Positions 46,450 through 57,490 of a stretch of 64,000 bases of DNA are shown here, piece after piece. The stretch is from Pseudocercospora fijiensis CIRAD86. Taxonomy: Eukaryota > Ascomycota > Dothideomycetes > Mycosphaerellales > Mycosphaerellaceae. The stretch lies in NCBI RefSeq assembly GCF_000340215.1, contig NW_006921545.1:773522-837521 (forward strand). The letters are read 5' to 3'. The notes beneath the pieces are model-generated. The model was not told the origin of the DNA. It did not search any database and saw nothing but the letters and a program-made list of their open reading frames with translations. How positions within the stretch are numbered: position 1 is the first letter of the stretch; each line of letters starts with the position of its first letter. A program made the position numbers and the translations under genes.

Positions 46450-49182
46450 TAGATATCTTCTAGCGCCTCGAACCCGCTAGGCGCTAGTAGTAGCGGCGAC
46501 CTACCGGCTCCTATTAACCTAAACCTAGCCGCCCTAGTCCCGATCGAAGCTCCCTCCGATAGCGCCTTAGCGGCTACAACTAGCTTCGAGTACTGCTTTT
46601 AGATCGTTACTACCTTTAAAGATCCTTAAAAGAAGATCGAGAACGCTTATACCCTACTACGTATTATTAATAGGAATATTAATAAGGCTACTATCTTACT
46701 TACGTACGGTATAAACAACTTGCGTTAGTCTATCGGTAAGCGTATCTTTAAGCGCGATATTCTTAATAATATAGATATTTAATAAGCCTTTCCTATCGTC
46801 TATAGCCTCGAGATAGCTAGTACCTAGATTCGTTTACGCTTTAAGACCCTCGATTAGGCCTTCGAATATTAGGGAGGCCTAAGTAGTCTTCCTAAGAGCC
46901 TTATTAACTTCGCCTACGGCGGATAAGAGCGTGCTAAGTAGGTCTCTTCGTTCGTTAATAAGTATCTAGTCCGTCGCTAAGGCGCTAAGTATCTTTCCTA
47001 TACTATAATCTATCGTATATCTACTACTAGTAAGAAGGTAGGCAAGTAGTTACTTAACTTATCCTTTACGCTTAACGACTTTACGATAGCCTACTAGAAG
47101 CGGTATAACGATGCTATTATCGAGGTAGATCTTAACGTATAGACTACTAAGGATCTACTAAAAGAGAAGAGCTATCGTATTAATAGTATAGGCTTTATTA
47201 TTAAAGGTAAAGAGGCTCCTATCGTTAATATTCTTAAACGTAAGGTTCTTCGCCTAGAAACGGAGGCCGATACGGCTACTAGTCTTACGCTCGCTATAGA
47301 AATATAGGCTAAAGATCGTCGCTCGACCTATAACTATAAGGTCCCTTAAGAAGTTAAAAACGAGCGCGCTAAGGCCGAAGTAGCGCGTTAGAAGGCACTA
47401 TACGCTCGCTAGGCCCTCCGTAAGGCTACTAAGAAGTCTAGTGTACCTTCCAGTACTAACTATAGTAACTCGGATATTAATATACTAGATACGCCGCTAG
47501 AAGATATCTCCTCCGAAGGCTCTTTTAGCGAGCGTAGGGATAGAGGCCTTTCGCCGATACTGTTAACTAAGAATATCTGTAGTTCTTATAAGGGCGACTC
47601 TATTACGTACCTTATTACTGAGATCGATATAGTTCCTAAGGCCGATAAAGGCAAAGCTCCTACTACCCTATCTATCTATTAATAGCTCGACGACCTTAGT
47701 AAGCTAGGTAAAGAGCGGTTTACTATATATACTAACTATATTAAGAAGGCCGCTAACGTCTATAGTCTCTATACTAGTATTAAGACGAGTGTCCTTATCG
47801 GCCGCCTACTAAAAATTAGGCGTAAGATTCCTAATTAGGATACCTTTACTACCCTTAAGGCTAACTATACTAACTAGTTTCCTAGACGTCCTACTACCGC
47901 CCCGACCTCCTTAGGACTCTACGTATTTAACCCTACTAGTACTATTACTCGCGATTATACGCCGACAAATCGGTAGAGCAAGTTAGTCGCTAGTATTCTC
48001 GGCTAAGGTACCTCCTTCGATCGCTTTCGTTAGACTAGAAATGCTATCTTCCCTCGAGTCTTCGGTTAGATATAATTGCCTCGTAGAGTATATCTTTCTC
48101 TTATCGTCGACCTGGTATAGAAAGAGGTTCGTATATACTTTTAGTATATATATAAGCTACCTAAGCCTAAGTAGGAAGGCCGTAATACCCTTTAAACCTA
48201 TAGCGTAAGCAACTAAATCGTCCGTTAGTATCCTAACTTATAGCTCTTAGCCGTTACCCTTCGACCTAATTATATATACGAGCTTATCTCTATCCCTAAG
48301 CCTACTAAGTACTTTAAGGTAAGTAAAGGTAGTTATAAGAACTGCCGTACTAAGGAGACTTCTCGTCTCGGATAAGATATAGTTAAGCTTGTAGCTAGTA
48401 AGGGTGCTAGCTATCTACGTATTAAGGTTTGTCTTATATCTAAAGATAAGACTACCTATTTAACTATTATCGAGGGTATATACGAACTAGAGGTCTTCGA
48501 GAACTAGGTTAAGAAGCTTAAGGGCCGTAGCCTAGTTCTACTAAATAAGCTTAGTAAGCTTACTAACAAGCACCTTACTACTAACGACCTCGACTATATA
48601 TTCGATAGTTAGCCTAACGAAGGCGAGGTAGCTTAGTAGATCCTTAACCCTCTAAAGGAATACGAAGTCTCTATTTAGATACTATACTTTCTATATAGTA
48701 ATCTGAAGGCTAAGAGCGACCGTATATTAATCGACCTGTACTACTCTCGCGTCGTTAATAGCACTAAGATTAAGGGCTACGAGAACTTAACCGTCTCTAA
48801 GGTTACTAAGGCGTACCGTAATCTAACCGCTCTTCTAGGTTCGAATACCTTCGTACTATTTACCTTCTATATAGCTATTTTAGTCGACAGACTTAGTTGT
48901 ATTTCCGATACCCTAGTCGGTAGGATTCCTTAGTTAAGTTACGTTATTTAGAATAAAGTTAAACAAATCCTCTAGTTTAGTAAGGAGGAGCTTAAGGAAT
49001 ATCTACGCGAGTAGGAGAAGGCTATATAGGATAAGGCTACTAATCTCCTCGTTAATTAAGCTTACTACGAGGCCGAGTACTTCGGTGCTAATAGCTTTAA
49101 TGCCTATAGAGGAGTTTAGGAGAACCGACTAGCTAATAAGGTTATTACTAGTAAGGATTACGGTATATTAAAGCAATAGTAA
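46450..49182 (+). pseudogene. B1 accessory ORF3, unknown function
   Basis: This frame of about 900 codons lies downstream of pol, on the same strand, and ends at TAA 49180. It aligns with B2 22385-25215 residue by residue apart from RIP changes. Readable parts are SALAATTSFEYCF, ERAKAEVARQKALYARQALR (probable helix; stop read as Gln), SNSDINILDTPLEDISSEGS, FTIYTNYIKKAANVYSLY, IYELISIPKPTKYFKV and FSKEELKEYLREQEKA (stop read as Gln). It has no signal peptide or membrane segment, and no DDE, RT or zinc-knuckle motif. It may be a captured host gene or a lineage-specific accessory protein; an env role is not supported. Confidence 0.65.
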
Positions 49183-49243
49183 GTCGGTATAGTAGATTAG
49201 TTATTGCTTAGGAAATTGTTTCTATATATTAATAGAATCTAGG

Positions 49244-49270
49244 AACAATACTACCCCGGGGGTATTATTA
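49244..49270. repeat. Reference copy of the CCCCGGGG palindrome family
   Basis: An imperfect palindrome centred on accccgggggt with AATACT/TATTATT arms. Aligned or related copies: 7573-7600 (in H), 22301-22330 and 25630-25656 and 26084-26112 (B2), 38287-38313, 41509-41534, 45561-45586 and 46008-46032 (B1), 52260-52286 (D) and 63056-63082 (B2). Confidence 0.85.
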
Positions 49271-49384
49271 CGGAGTTTCTAAAAATAGCCTTAGCTAAGG
49301 TGCCTAAGGTAACTATATAACTGTTTGTTTGTTTTTAGCGCGTAATATAAAACGTGTCTAGTTAGATACGAAGAAAGGGAGGGA

Positions 49385-49664
49385 TATTAGCTAGTAACCG
49401 GCCCTATATATATAGGCTAGGATTTAAGCCTATATAAGAGACCTCCTTCTATACTATAGATAGAGCATTAACCTCGTATAGTATATTGTTTACGTTATAC
49501 TTCTATAATGCCTATAGTATAGGGCTCTAGTTATTAGCCTAAGCGACAGTCTTATTATCCTATTGTACTAAACATAGCTACTTATATTGTTATAGGTTAT
49601 ATTACCCTCGGTTGCCTATACTATTACTACTAGTAGTAGTAGTAGTATTAGTTTCCGTCCTTTA
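49385..49664 (+). repeat. B1 3' LTR
   Basis: 280 bp, nearly identical to the 5' LTR. It follows the polypurine tract and is followed by the ctag duplication and the continuation of B2. Confidence 0.95.
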
Positions 49665-49668
49665 CTAG

Positions 49669-50645
49669 GATACAACTATTAAGACCCGTATATTATTAGG
49701 ATAGCGGCCGTTCTTATCGGTTATAAACCCGATAATATTTATTCGTTTATATAGGAGCTAAAGCTTCTCCGTATATACTATTAAGTTAGCTCGCTCTAGG
49801 TCGTAGAGGATACTATCGAGGTTCTAGATATATTCGAGAAAGAACCTCCGGATACTAGGCTTTACTTCTTTATTATCGTACCTAGTTTTAGGGCCTTTAA
49901 TACTAATATCGTCGAGGAAAGGCATTACCGTATAGGAAATAAAAGCGGCGAGGACTTAGTTTATAATACGTACAAACTAAGCGACTAAGTTAGTTGCCTC
50001 TTAGAGAACGGTAGTTTACTATATAACCTAAGAGGCGTCTCGAAACTAGTAAGGCCTCTACTATTAGAGTAGGGAGGAATCTAGTCGTAGCCTAAGAATA
50101 TATTAACTAGTAAGGCTACTATATAATTAGCAAAGGCTTCTAAGAACCTATTAGTCTCTAGGGAAGGTTAGTATTACTAATTGTAACTATATTAAACTTT
50201 TAAGTAGCGTTAATTAGCCGGTACTTCTTTAGTTCCCTAGGAGCTATCTTCTTTTAAACTAGAAAGTATAGATTGCGATACGAGATATAGAAAGGCTCTA
50301 GTTTACCGGCCTTTATACGCTATCGTATTACATCCTTAACTATACCTCGTAGGCTTAGCTTTAGCTTAAAACCTAGGTAGGCCTAGGGCTTATATTTAAT
50401 CGTTCGGATCCTCTATAGAGGGGCAACCTCCGGGTTAATCCTATCTAGGTAAGTGAAATCGTACGCTAACACGGCTTCGCCGCCTTCGTAGTTATATAGA
50501 AGCTCGTATAGTAGATTAAGCTTAAGATCCGAAACCTCTATACTAGGTTTAATCTTCGCGAGCCTCTCCTACGTTAGTCTTAAACCTCTAGGAATAGTAG
50601 AGAACTTTTTAGTAATATATCTCTCGTCGTATAGACTATCCCTAG
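49669..50645 (-). pseudogene. pol: B2 pol: RT core, RIP-broken
   Basis: The minus-strand continuation of B2 pol after B1, corresponding to B1 42780 down to about 41815. The RT active site region near 49905 keeps FLDD (complement of atcgtcgag). Unlike B1, the stretch near 49760 keeps the 10 bases missing in B1, so the frame passes smoothly into NIIGFITDKNGRYP. It is cut at 50645 by gypsy A3 with duplication CCTAG. Confidence 0.88.
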
Positions 50646-50832
50646 TATAAAGGGCTACGCCCTAGGTAGAAAGCGCTAGCCTTAGGTATTCGGCCTACGC
50701 GACTCTAACCTACTACTTAGCGCTTAGCGCACTGTATAAAACTATTCGGATTTACGTAGACAGACCTAGCTCTTTATCGAACCTATTAAGTCTTATATCT
50801 AGCATCCGCGTACGCGTTACTTACCTATAATA
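50646..50832 (+). repeat. A3 5' LTR
   Basis: 187 bp, nearly identical to the 3' LTR except C/T and G/A changes. Copia D is inserted just at its right end, with the AATAT duplication using the last four bases of the LTR. Confidence 0.94.
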
Positions 50833-50833
50833 T

Positions 50834-50959
50834 ACTTAGAGTGTGTGTCTAGGTGTTAGGGTCTATTACGTGCCTAATGCCTAAGGCTACAACTGCCGCA
50901 CTTTATCTTTAGACTTTCCGTAGATAGTCCTTCTTCTAAATACATCAGTTACATTAAGT
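50834..50959 (+). repeat. D 5' LTR
   Basis: 126 bp from acttagagtg to cattaagt; same length as the partner. It is short for a copia LTR. Confidence 0.92.
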
Positions 50960-51271
50960 GGTTATAAGCCCCCTGCGTTTCCAACGCATTCTATACGTAT
51001 TCTAATAGTCAATCCGACTGCTGCGTAGACAGCGCTCGTTACTAAAAATTGCGCCGACACTATTATCGTCGCCGCTACCCTCGCCGCTCTCGAGTGTTCT
51101 AGTAGGTGCTAGTCCGACTCGAGTCGGTTACTATCCGTGTTGGCTGTCCGCTACACTAGTTCCTAACAATAGTGTCGGCTGTCCGCTATACTAATACAAT
51201 ATAGGCGCGCCTGTCGGCGGCCTCTTAAGACAGGTCTATAGTCTCTTTCTACATCGCCGTCGCTGTCCGCA

Positions 51272-54200
51272 ATAGCTCCCCCTACAACTACTAACGCTTA
51301 TATAAGCAACATTCCCAAGCTAAAGAACAAGGAGAATTATCTAGCATAGGCCTACGCCGCTAAAGGCGCCCTTAAAGGTATGTCGGTATAGCGCTATATG
51401 TAAGGCACCCGCTAGCGACCCCTTTCTAAGGCCTCTAGTAAGTCTTCTAAAGAGTTTGAAGACCGCTAAGATGAATAGGACTCTAAAGATCAAACAGCGC
51501 GTACCTAGATCTTTGCTAATTGTGTTAGTAATATTTAACAATCACTGCTTAGTCTGTCTACATCCTAGGAAGTGTAGGACTTCCTTAAGAAGAAATACAC
51601 TAGTAAAGGTGGGTCTACTGAATTCATACTCTACTAGGAATATATCACCCTTCGGTATAATAGCAAGGACATTAAGAAGTTCTATAATAAGTATAAGAAG
51701 AAGCTTAGTGCCTTAAAGGATACTAAATTGGCTATTAGCTAATACTAGGCTGTCTATATGTTTATTATGCAGATCTCTCTATTCTACGAGGCTTTCGCAT
51801 AGATACGCCGTAAGCAAATGCGCGCCTCGGAATATACTATTAATAACAGCACCCTTAACAACATTATTAGCGCGTTGCTTGATAAGAATATAGCTCAATT
51901 AAACTAGGCCTAATATAACGGCTTCTTTAGTCTTTAGCGCTAACTACAATAACAGGGTAGCAATAGCAACAATAACGGTCGAGGTAACTCGAACTGTAGC
52001 GGTCGTAGTGGCCGCGGAAACAGCAATAGTCGTGGTCGTAGTAGAAGCAACTAAAATGGTTAGAATCGTAAGAAGTGCTTATACTGCTAAGGCGCTTACC
52101 TATCCGATCGGTGCTATACTAAATACCCTTACCTAAAGGAAGAAGACCGTCTTCGTCGCGAGAAGCAGAAGGCTAAGAAGAAGCAACAACAGGCGTTAAC
52201 TGCTTAGTAGCAACAGCAACTACTATCTAGTTAGAATAGTGCTTAGGGCCTATATGCGGCTAATGCTACCCCGGGGGTGTTATTAGACCTAAACCACAAT
52301 TACGCCTTTACTGCAAACACTATAGTTACTGTTAGCGACTAGGTTTCTACGGCTCTCACTACTAGCACTCGTACTACTAATTAGGTTGTCGACTTAGGTA
52401 CTAGCATACATATAGTTAACGACCCTTTATTGCTTATTAAATATAAAGGCTGTCACATTCCTATCCGGTTTAGTAGCAATACGAAGCACGCTACGATAGT
52501 TGGTATAGCTTAGACTGAGGTTGTTAATAAGCGTAGTATAAGCAACATAAAGTTGTCTGATACACTATATATACTAGGTCTAGCAGCTAACCTCCTGTCT
52601 ACTAAGAAGCTTGCCGACAAGGGCTGTTTCTATCGGAATAACAAGCGCGTGCTGTTTACTGTTATTAACGGCTCGGAAGTTACTGTTGCTTAGACATACC
52701 GTAAGAATAGTCTTCCCTACCTCTATATACTAACCTCTAGTCCGGATAGTAAGGTGGTTGCCCTTATATTAAAGAAGGGGGTGCCTAAGAAGGGGGTGCC
52801 TGCAGGCACTATAAATGAATAGCATCTGCGATATAGCTATATTCATCACCGCAAGCTACTAAGGATAGAATCTAAGGGTCAAATTGTTATTACTAGTGCT
52901 AAGAAGGACTTCCGTAACTGCATTGCCTGTCGCATAGCTATGTTATATAAGGAATACAATCGGCTGCTACGCGTACGACTATCTACGATCTATTACATTG
53001 TCTATGTAGATGTGGTTACTATTACTAATCCTAGTCTGTTGCAGGAGCGCTATTTTATACTGTTTACATACGCCAAGTTAGGCTATCGACACGAATATGC
53101 TAGCACGCTTAAGTTAGGGGCTGCAGTAGCTATTAAGGACTATCGTGTACATGTCCGTATACAGACTAGCTATTCGATCCTAATCTACCGCCTCGATAGA
53201 GGGGGTAAATACGGCGGAAATTAGCTGTTAAGCTAGGCTCGTAATTAGGGCATTGTACTACAGGTTATAGCTCCTCATTCTTCTACTTAGAATAGCCTTG
53301 CTAAGGTTAGCAATTATATCGTATATACGACTGCGAGAAAGATAATGCTATAGGCTAACCTTCCCAAGTTCCTATAGCTATATACTATTGCCTCCGCTAC
53401 ACAGGTCCTTAATATTACGCTAACCGCTAACGGAGGAAGCCTATACACTATTATCGCTAAGGAGCTCAATTGGTTACGAACACAGCCGCGTCTTTAGCAC
53501 CTTCGAGCCTATAGCTGTACTACTATTGTCTACGACTATAGTATAGCTCGTAGTAAGAAGTTTGACGCTCGTAGAAAGCTTAGCAAACTAGTTAGTTATG
53601 CGAAGGGCTTAGTAGACTCTAGCAAATACATAATCTACTTGTCTAACGAATACAAGGTTGTTGCCTCGAAGGATGTCTAGTTTATTAAGTTAGGGGACGA
53701 CAAGTTGTCGCTTCTAGAGGGCATGAACCTATACGCTAATCCTAATAATCTAGCTAAGAACGAGTTTGTTACACTCGAGTCGGTTATGCCGGCTTTGTTC
53801 AATTCTATAAGCAACGAGGCTCCGTCGCCTGCCGAGGCTGCTAGTATAGTCTAGCGTCTTCTAGCTTAGCAAGAAGAACAGCCTACACAAGGACCTGTAT
53901 AAGAAATAGCTAATAAGGTCGCTAATCCGTTACTAATCGATGACGACCTTCTAGACGTTTAACCACTAGCTTCAAGTAATAAAGATAGCTTTCAGTTAGC
54001 TAAGGAAGAGCTAGCATATAATTTAAACGCTAAGAAGGGCGAGCTAGGCTAGTTGCCTAAGTTTGAGCGACTAGCTAAAGCTGTTAGTAATCGTTCTACG
54101 CGTAAGACACGGAGCAACAAGTCGGCTCGTAACCTATTGCGTAGCTATCTAGCTAATTGTAGTATTAAGCGGTCGACTCGACGCACAATAGCTAATATAC

Positions 54201-55900
54201 CGATAGCCTATATAAAGGGCTTTATAGCTTCCTACTACATTGCTAAATAGCCTAATAAGCCTAAGGACACTATTCCTATTCCAAAGAGCTACAAGGAGGC
54301 GACTTAGTCGCTATACTAGCTACAATAGAAGGAGGCCTGCAAGGCTGAACACAAGTTACTAATCGACAACTATATATAGGTCTATATATCTCGGTTAGAG
54401 GTACTAGAAGGCAGGAAGGTTGTCCGTAGACGATGGGTCTTTACTATTAAGCGGGACGCTAATAGAAATGTAAGCCGGTTTAAGGCTCGTTAGGTTGTTC
54501 GTAGCTTTACGTAGGTTGAAGGCTAGGATTACGACGAGACCTATACGGCTGTCGCTAAGCTATCTACGCTACGGGCCCTATTCGGCCTAATCGCTTATTA
54601 CGACCTAGAAGCTAAGCAGTACGACATTCTAACTGCCTTCCTCAACGCACTTATCGGTAACAAGCACAAGATCTACGTTAAACAGCTACACGGCTTTAAA
54701 GACCGTAGTAGCAAGGGCATAGTTTGCCTATTGCTAAAGGTACTGTATAGTCTAAAGCAGTTACCAATGCTATAGTATAAAGAGCTTCGGAAGTACTTAA
54801 AGAGCCTAGACTTCATTCTAATAATGTCCGACGTCTGTGTGTTTAAGCACGTTGTTAGCGGCTCTATTATTGTTATCTACGTAGATAATATAATTATCAT
54901 CGCCTATACTCTATTAGCACTAGAGGCAGTTGCTTAGTTACTAAAGGACCGTTTCAATATGCGAGAGCTAGGCGACCTATACTACTATCTTAGTATGCGG
55001 ATCATTCGTGACTGCGATTAGCGTACTATTTACGTCGTTCAAGATGCCTATTTAAACAGGCTTAGTAAGAAGTATAGTATGCGTAGCCGTATCGGTCTAG
55101 CTACTCTAATAGCACCTCGCTATATTAAGACGTCTATTCAACGCGCACCTAAGGGCTATACAGCCAGTGCCGCCTTTAAGACTTAGTATTAAGAAGGTGT
55201 TAGCGAGGCGCTGTAGCTAGCTATAATTACACGACCTAATGCTTGCTATACTGTAGGCCTATTGTTACGATATATTTCCAACCCGACTAAGGAACACTAT
55301 ACCGCACTTCTTTAGCTTATTAAGTACCTAGTTAGCACTCTAAGCCGTAGTCTGTGTTTCTAAGGTATATAGAGCAAGGATAAGCTTAATCTAGCTAGTT
55401 ACTATAATGCCTTATAGGCTGACGATCCAGTTACTCGCCGCTCTATAGGCGGCTTCTACTTTACACTCGCTAGTAGACCGCTGCTATACAAGTTAGGACG
55501 CTAGACCTTAGTTACTCTGTCGTCTACAGAAGCTAAGTATGTTTAATTAACAACTAGCGCTAAGGAAGCCGTTGCTTTAGCTCGGTTGCTACAAGAGATT
55601 AGTTATAAGGGCACTATTAAGCCTGTTACGCTCTACGAGGACAATTAGTCCGCTATCGCTATCACTAAGTCCACTATTGATAGCCGCACAAAGCATATAG
55701 ATGCTCGTGTCTACTACATTCGAGAGAAGATTGCTAATAGTACTATTGTCGTCTAATAGGTTAGTATATACGATTAGATAGCCGATGGCTTTACTAAGCC
55801 GCTTAACAAGATTAAGTACGGCCGCTTTATTAAACAACTGAACCTAGTAGATTGCAAGGCCGCTATTGAGAACGCTACGAAGCTAGCTACTAAATACTAA
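51272..55900 (+). pseudogene. gag-pol: D gag-pol polyprotein: gag, protease, integrase, RT, RNase H, RIP-broken
   Basis: A single frame of 1543 codons from a probable former ATG (now ATA at 51272) to TAA at 55898, with no net indel; only in-frame TAG/TAA break it. gag zinc knuckle at about 52073: K-K-C-L-Y-C..G.Y/H....C. Protease near 52390 reads VVDLGTSIHIVND (decayed DSGAS-type). A GAG-pre-integrase region (HHRKLLRIESKG, later NCIACRIAML) and integrase with YVDVVTI follow near 53000. The RT has RRWVFTIKRD, KARQVVRSF (stop read as Gln), YDILTAFLNA and the active site at 54878-54889, YVDN. RNase H motifs near 55520-55690 include SSTEAKYV and TKHIDARVYYIREKI. Pol order is integrase before RT, as in all copia elements. 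Confidence 0.95.
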
Positions 55901-56051
55901 GGAGGGCCTTTGTTTGCTTTGTCTGTTTGACCTAAGAGTAGTCCAGTTTGTTCACCTGTTTCTACTTACCTAATACCCCTGTTTGCTTTGCCAACTGAAT
56001 GGCTAATGTGTTTGTTTCATTCTATAGCGATATATACGTGCTAAGGGGGTG

Positions 56052-56177
56052 ACTTAGAGTGTGTGTCTAGGTATCAGGGTCTATTACGTACCTAATGCCT
56101 AAGGCTACAACTGCCGCACTTCATCTTTAGACTTTCCGTAGATAGTCCTTCTTCTAAATACATTAGTTACATCAAGT
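56052..56177 (+). repeat. D 3' LTR
   Basis: 126 bp from acttagagtg to catcaagt. It differs from the 5' LTR by a few transitions and is followed by the AATAT duplication. Confidence 0.92.
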
Positions 56178-56199
56178 AATATTAGGTTCGATCTTTAAT

Positions 56200-57490
56200 A
56201 TAGGAAACGCTAAGGTTTATTAGAAACCCGAGTAAGATAGCTAGGGAAACGCTATCCCTACTATACTAGAGATAACTAGGGACGAGATTTATTATACCTT
56301 TAAGAGTCTCTATACTAGATAGTAGACGATAGAAGCCTAGCTATAAGCTACTCGCTCCGCGCTCTAATACGTAGAAGCGTCTCGCTAGCCCGGGCCTCCC
56401 GAAGCTAGTTTAGTACGAGACTAGTCTACGAACGAGATCCTAGAGGGACTACTAGAAACTCTCTCGGCTACCGGCTAAAACGTAACGGCGTCCCGCGAGT
56501 AGAAGCTACTATCGTAGGATAGGAAAGCTAAGTCCTTCCGGGACTACCTACTACGACTAAGAAGTTCGTACCGAGTTCGTTTCGGGCTAAAACCGAAGCT
56601 CTCCGAAGATTACTACTAGGACACTATATACGATACCCTACCGGTAAAGGAACGCGCTAGGATACGCTACTTCTAGGAAAGAAGAAGCCTTACGAAAGGA
56701 AAGGATCCCGAAGCTTTCTTCTAGTAACTCGAGGACGTCTTCGTAGATAGTAACGAAGCTATAAAGGCGCTAGAGCAACTCTAAGCCCTAAGGCACTCCT
56801 AGGGACAACCTTAGTACGACTACTAGCTAGAATTCGACGGCCTCCTACTAAGCGTAGGTAGAGACCGTTAGACCGACGATACGAAAATTAGGTATTTAAA
56901 GAATACCTTCTCGAACGCGGCTAAGACCTATACTACTACTATACTAAAGATTAAGGATTACTACCTCTATATAGAGGAGGTCGAGCGGATTATAACGAAC
57001 CTCGAGTCGACGGATTAGTTTAAATAGGCTACGAAACGCTAGTAAAAAAGGAAGGAAGAAGCCGCGAGTTCTACGGTCGTTATCCTCCCCTATATAGCTC
57101 CCGCGGCGAACCCGAAGGTCGACTCTAATAGAGATATAGTTATAAACCCCGCTTAAACTAACGCTTCCTATAAAAAGAACCGCGGAGGCTAATAATCGAT
57201 AGCGGGGAAACCTAGGGCTAAATAGGTCGACTTTATAGAAAAAGAGAAGCGTAAGGAGAAAAGACTCTACTTCCGCTATAGAGCGAGCGGATACCGTATT
57301 CGTAATTGCCCGTACGCCCCGCCGGCTTAGCCTACTAAGATTAGTATCGCCTCCGTATAACCTATTCTAGAGGATATAGAAGAATAGTCGGACTTAAGTA
57401 GTTCCGACTCGGGAAAAGAGTAACTCTCGCTCGTAGTTAGGAGTCGGGAGTAGATAGAGTATAGGTAAAGAAATAGGAAGAAGTTAAAAA
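56200..57490 (+). pseudogene. gag: A3 gag: structural protein, RIP-broken
   Basis: The frame is readable from a possible former ATG (ATA at 56200), only about 18 bp after the LTR in the D-free element. It runs through a gag core with TNEILEGLLETLSATG, LRLRSSYRVRFGLKPKLSEDYY (middle positions 56545-56610) and EAFFQQLEDVFVD (stop read as Gln). The zinc knuckle near 57270-57320 reads YFRYRASGYRIRNCPYAP, in which C-x2-C-x4-H-x4-C has decayed to Y..Y....Y....C. A Ser/Asp-rich tail follows (DLSSSDSGKEQLSL), and then the frame changes into pol. Confidence 0.85.

Larger units (their letters stand above)
37327..49664 (+). mobile_element. Giant Ty3/gypsy element, complete copy B1 (12.3 kb)
   Basis: LTRs of 280 bp at 37327-37606 and 49385-49664 (TATTAG...CCTTTA; originally TG...CA) are flanked by a 4-bp direct duplication, ctag (37323-37326 and 49665-49668). 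The polypurine tract gaagaaagggaggga (49370-49384) precedes the 3' LTR. It sits inside B2, its own family member, in opposite orientation; the empty site can be read in B1 itself near 42786. Reading frames in order: ORF0, gag, pol with hydrophobic tail, ORF3. At 12.3 kb it is roughly twice the usual gypsy length (about 5-8 kb). Confidence 0.96.
50834..56177 (+). mobile_element. Complete Ty1/copia element D (5.3 kb)
   Basis: LTRs of 126 bp at 50834-50959 and 56052-56177 are flanked by the perfect 5-bp duplication AATAT (50829-50833 and 56178-56182). The LTR ends are ACTT...AAGT, a 4-bp inverted repeat but not the usual TG...CA. Just after the left LTR is ggttataagcc, resembling the copia primer site for initiator Met-tRNA. 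A purine run aaggggg (56043-56049) lies just before the 3' LTR. A single gag-pol frame fills the interior. It is the youngest insertion in the stack (inside A3 inside B2 inside F). Confidence 0.95.

Noticed and set aside
46450..49182. ORF3 of B as an env gene
   Set aside because: No signal peptide, furin-like site or C-terminal membrane anchor can be seen, so the env interpretation is not supported.
51341..51716. Two overlapping open frames in D (minus 51341-51541, plus 51456-51716)
   Set aside because: Both are out of phase with the 1543-codon gag-pol frame that covers this region.
55589..55837. Open minus-strand frame at the end of D
   Set aside because: It is antisense to the RNase H domain of D and shows no family features.
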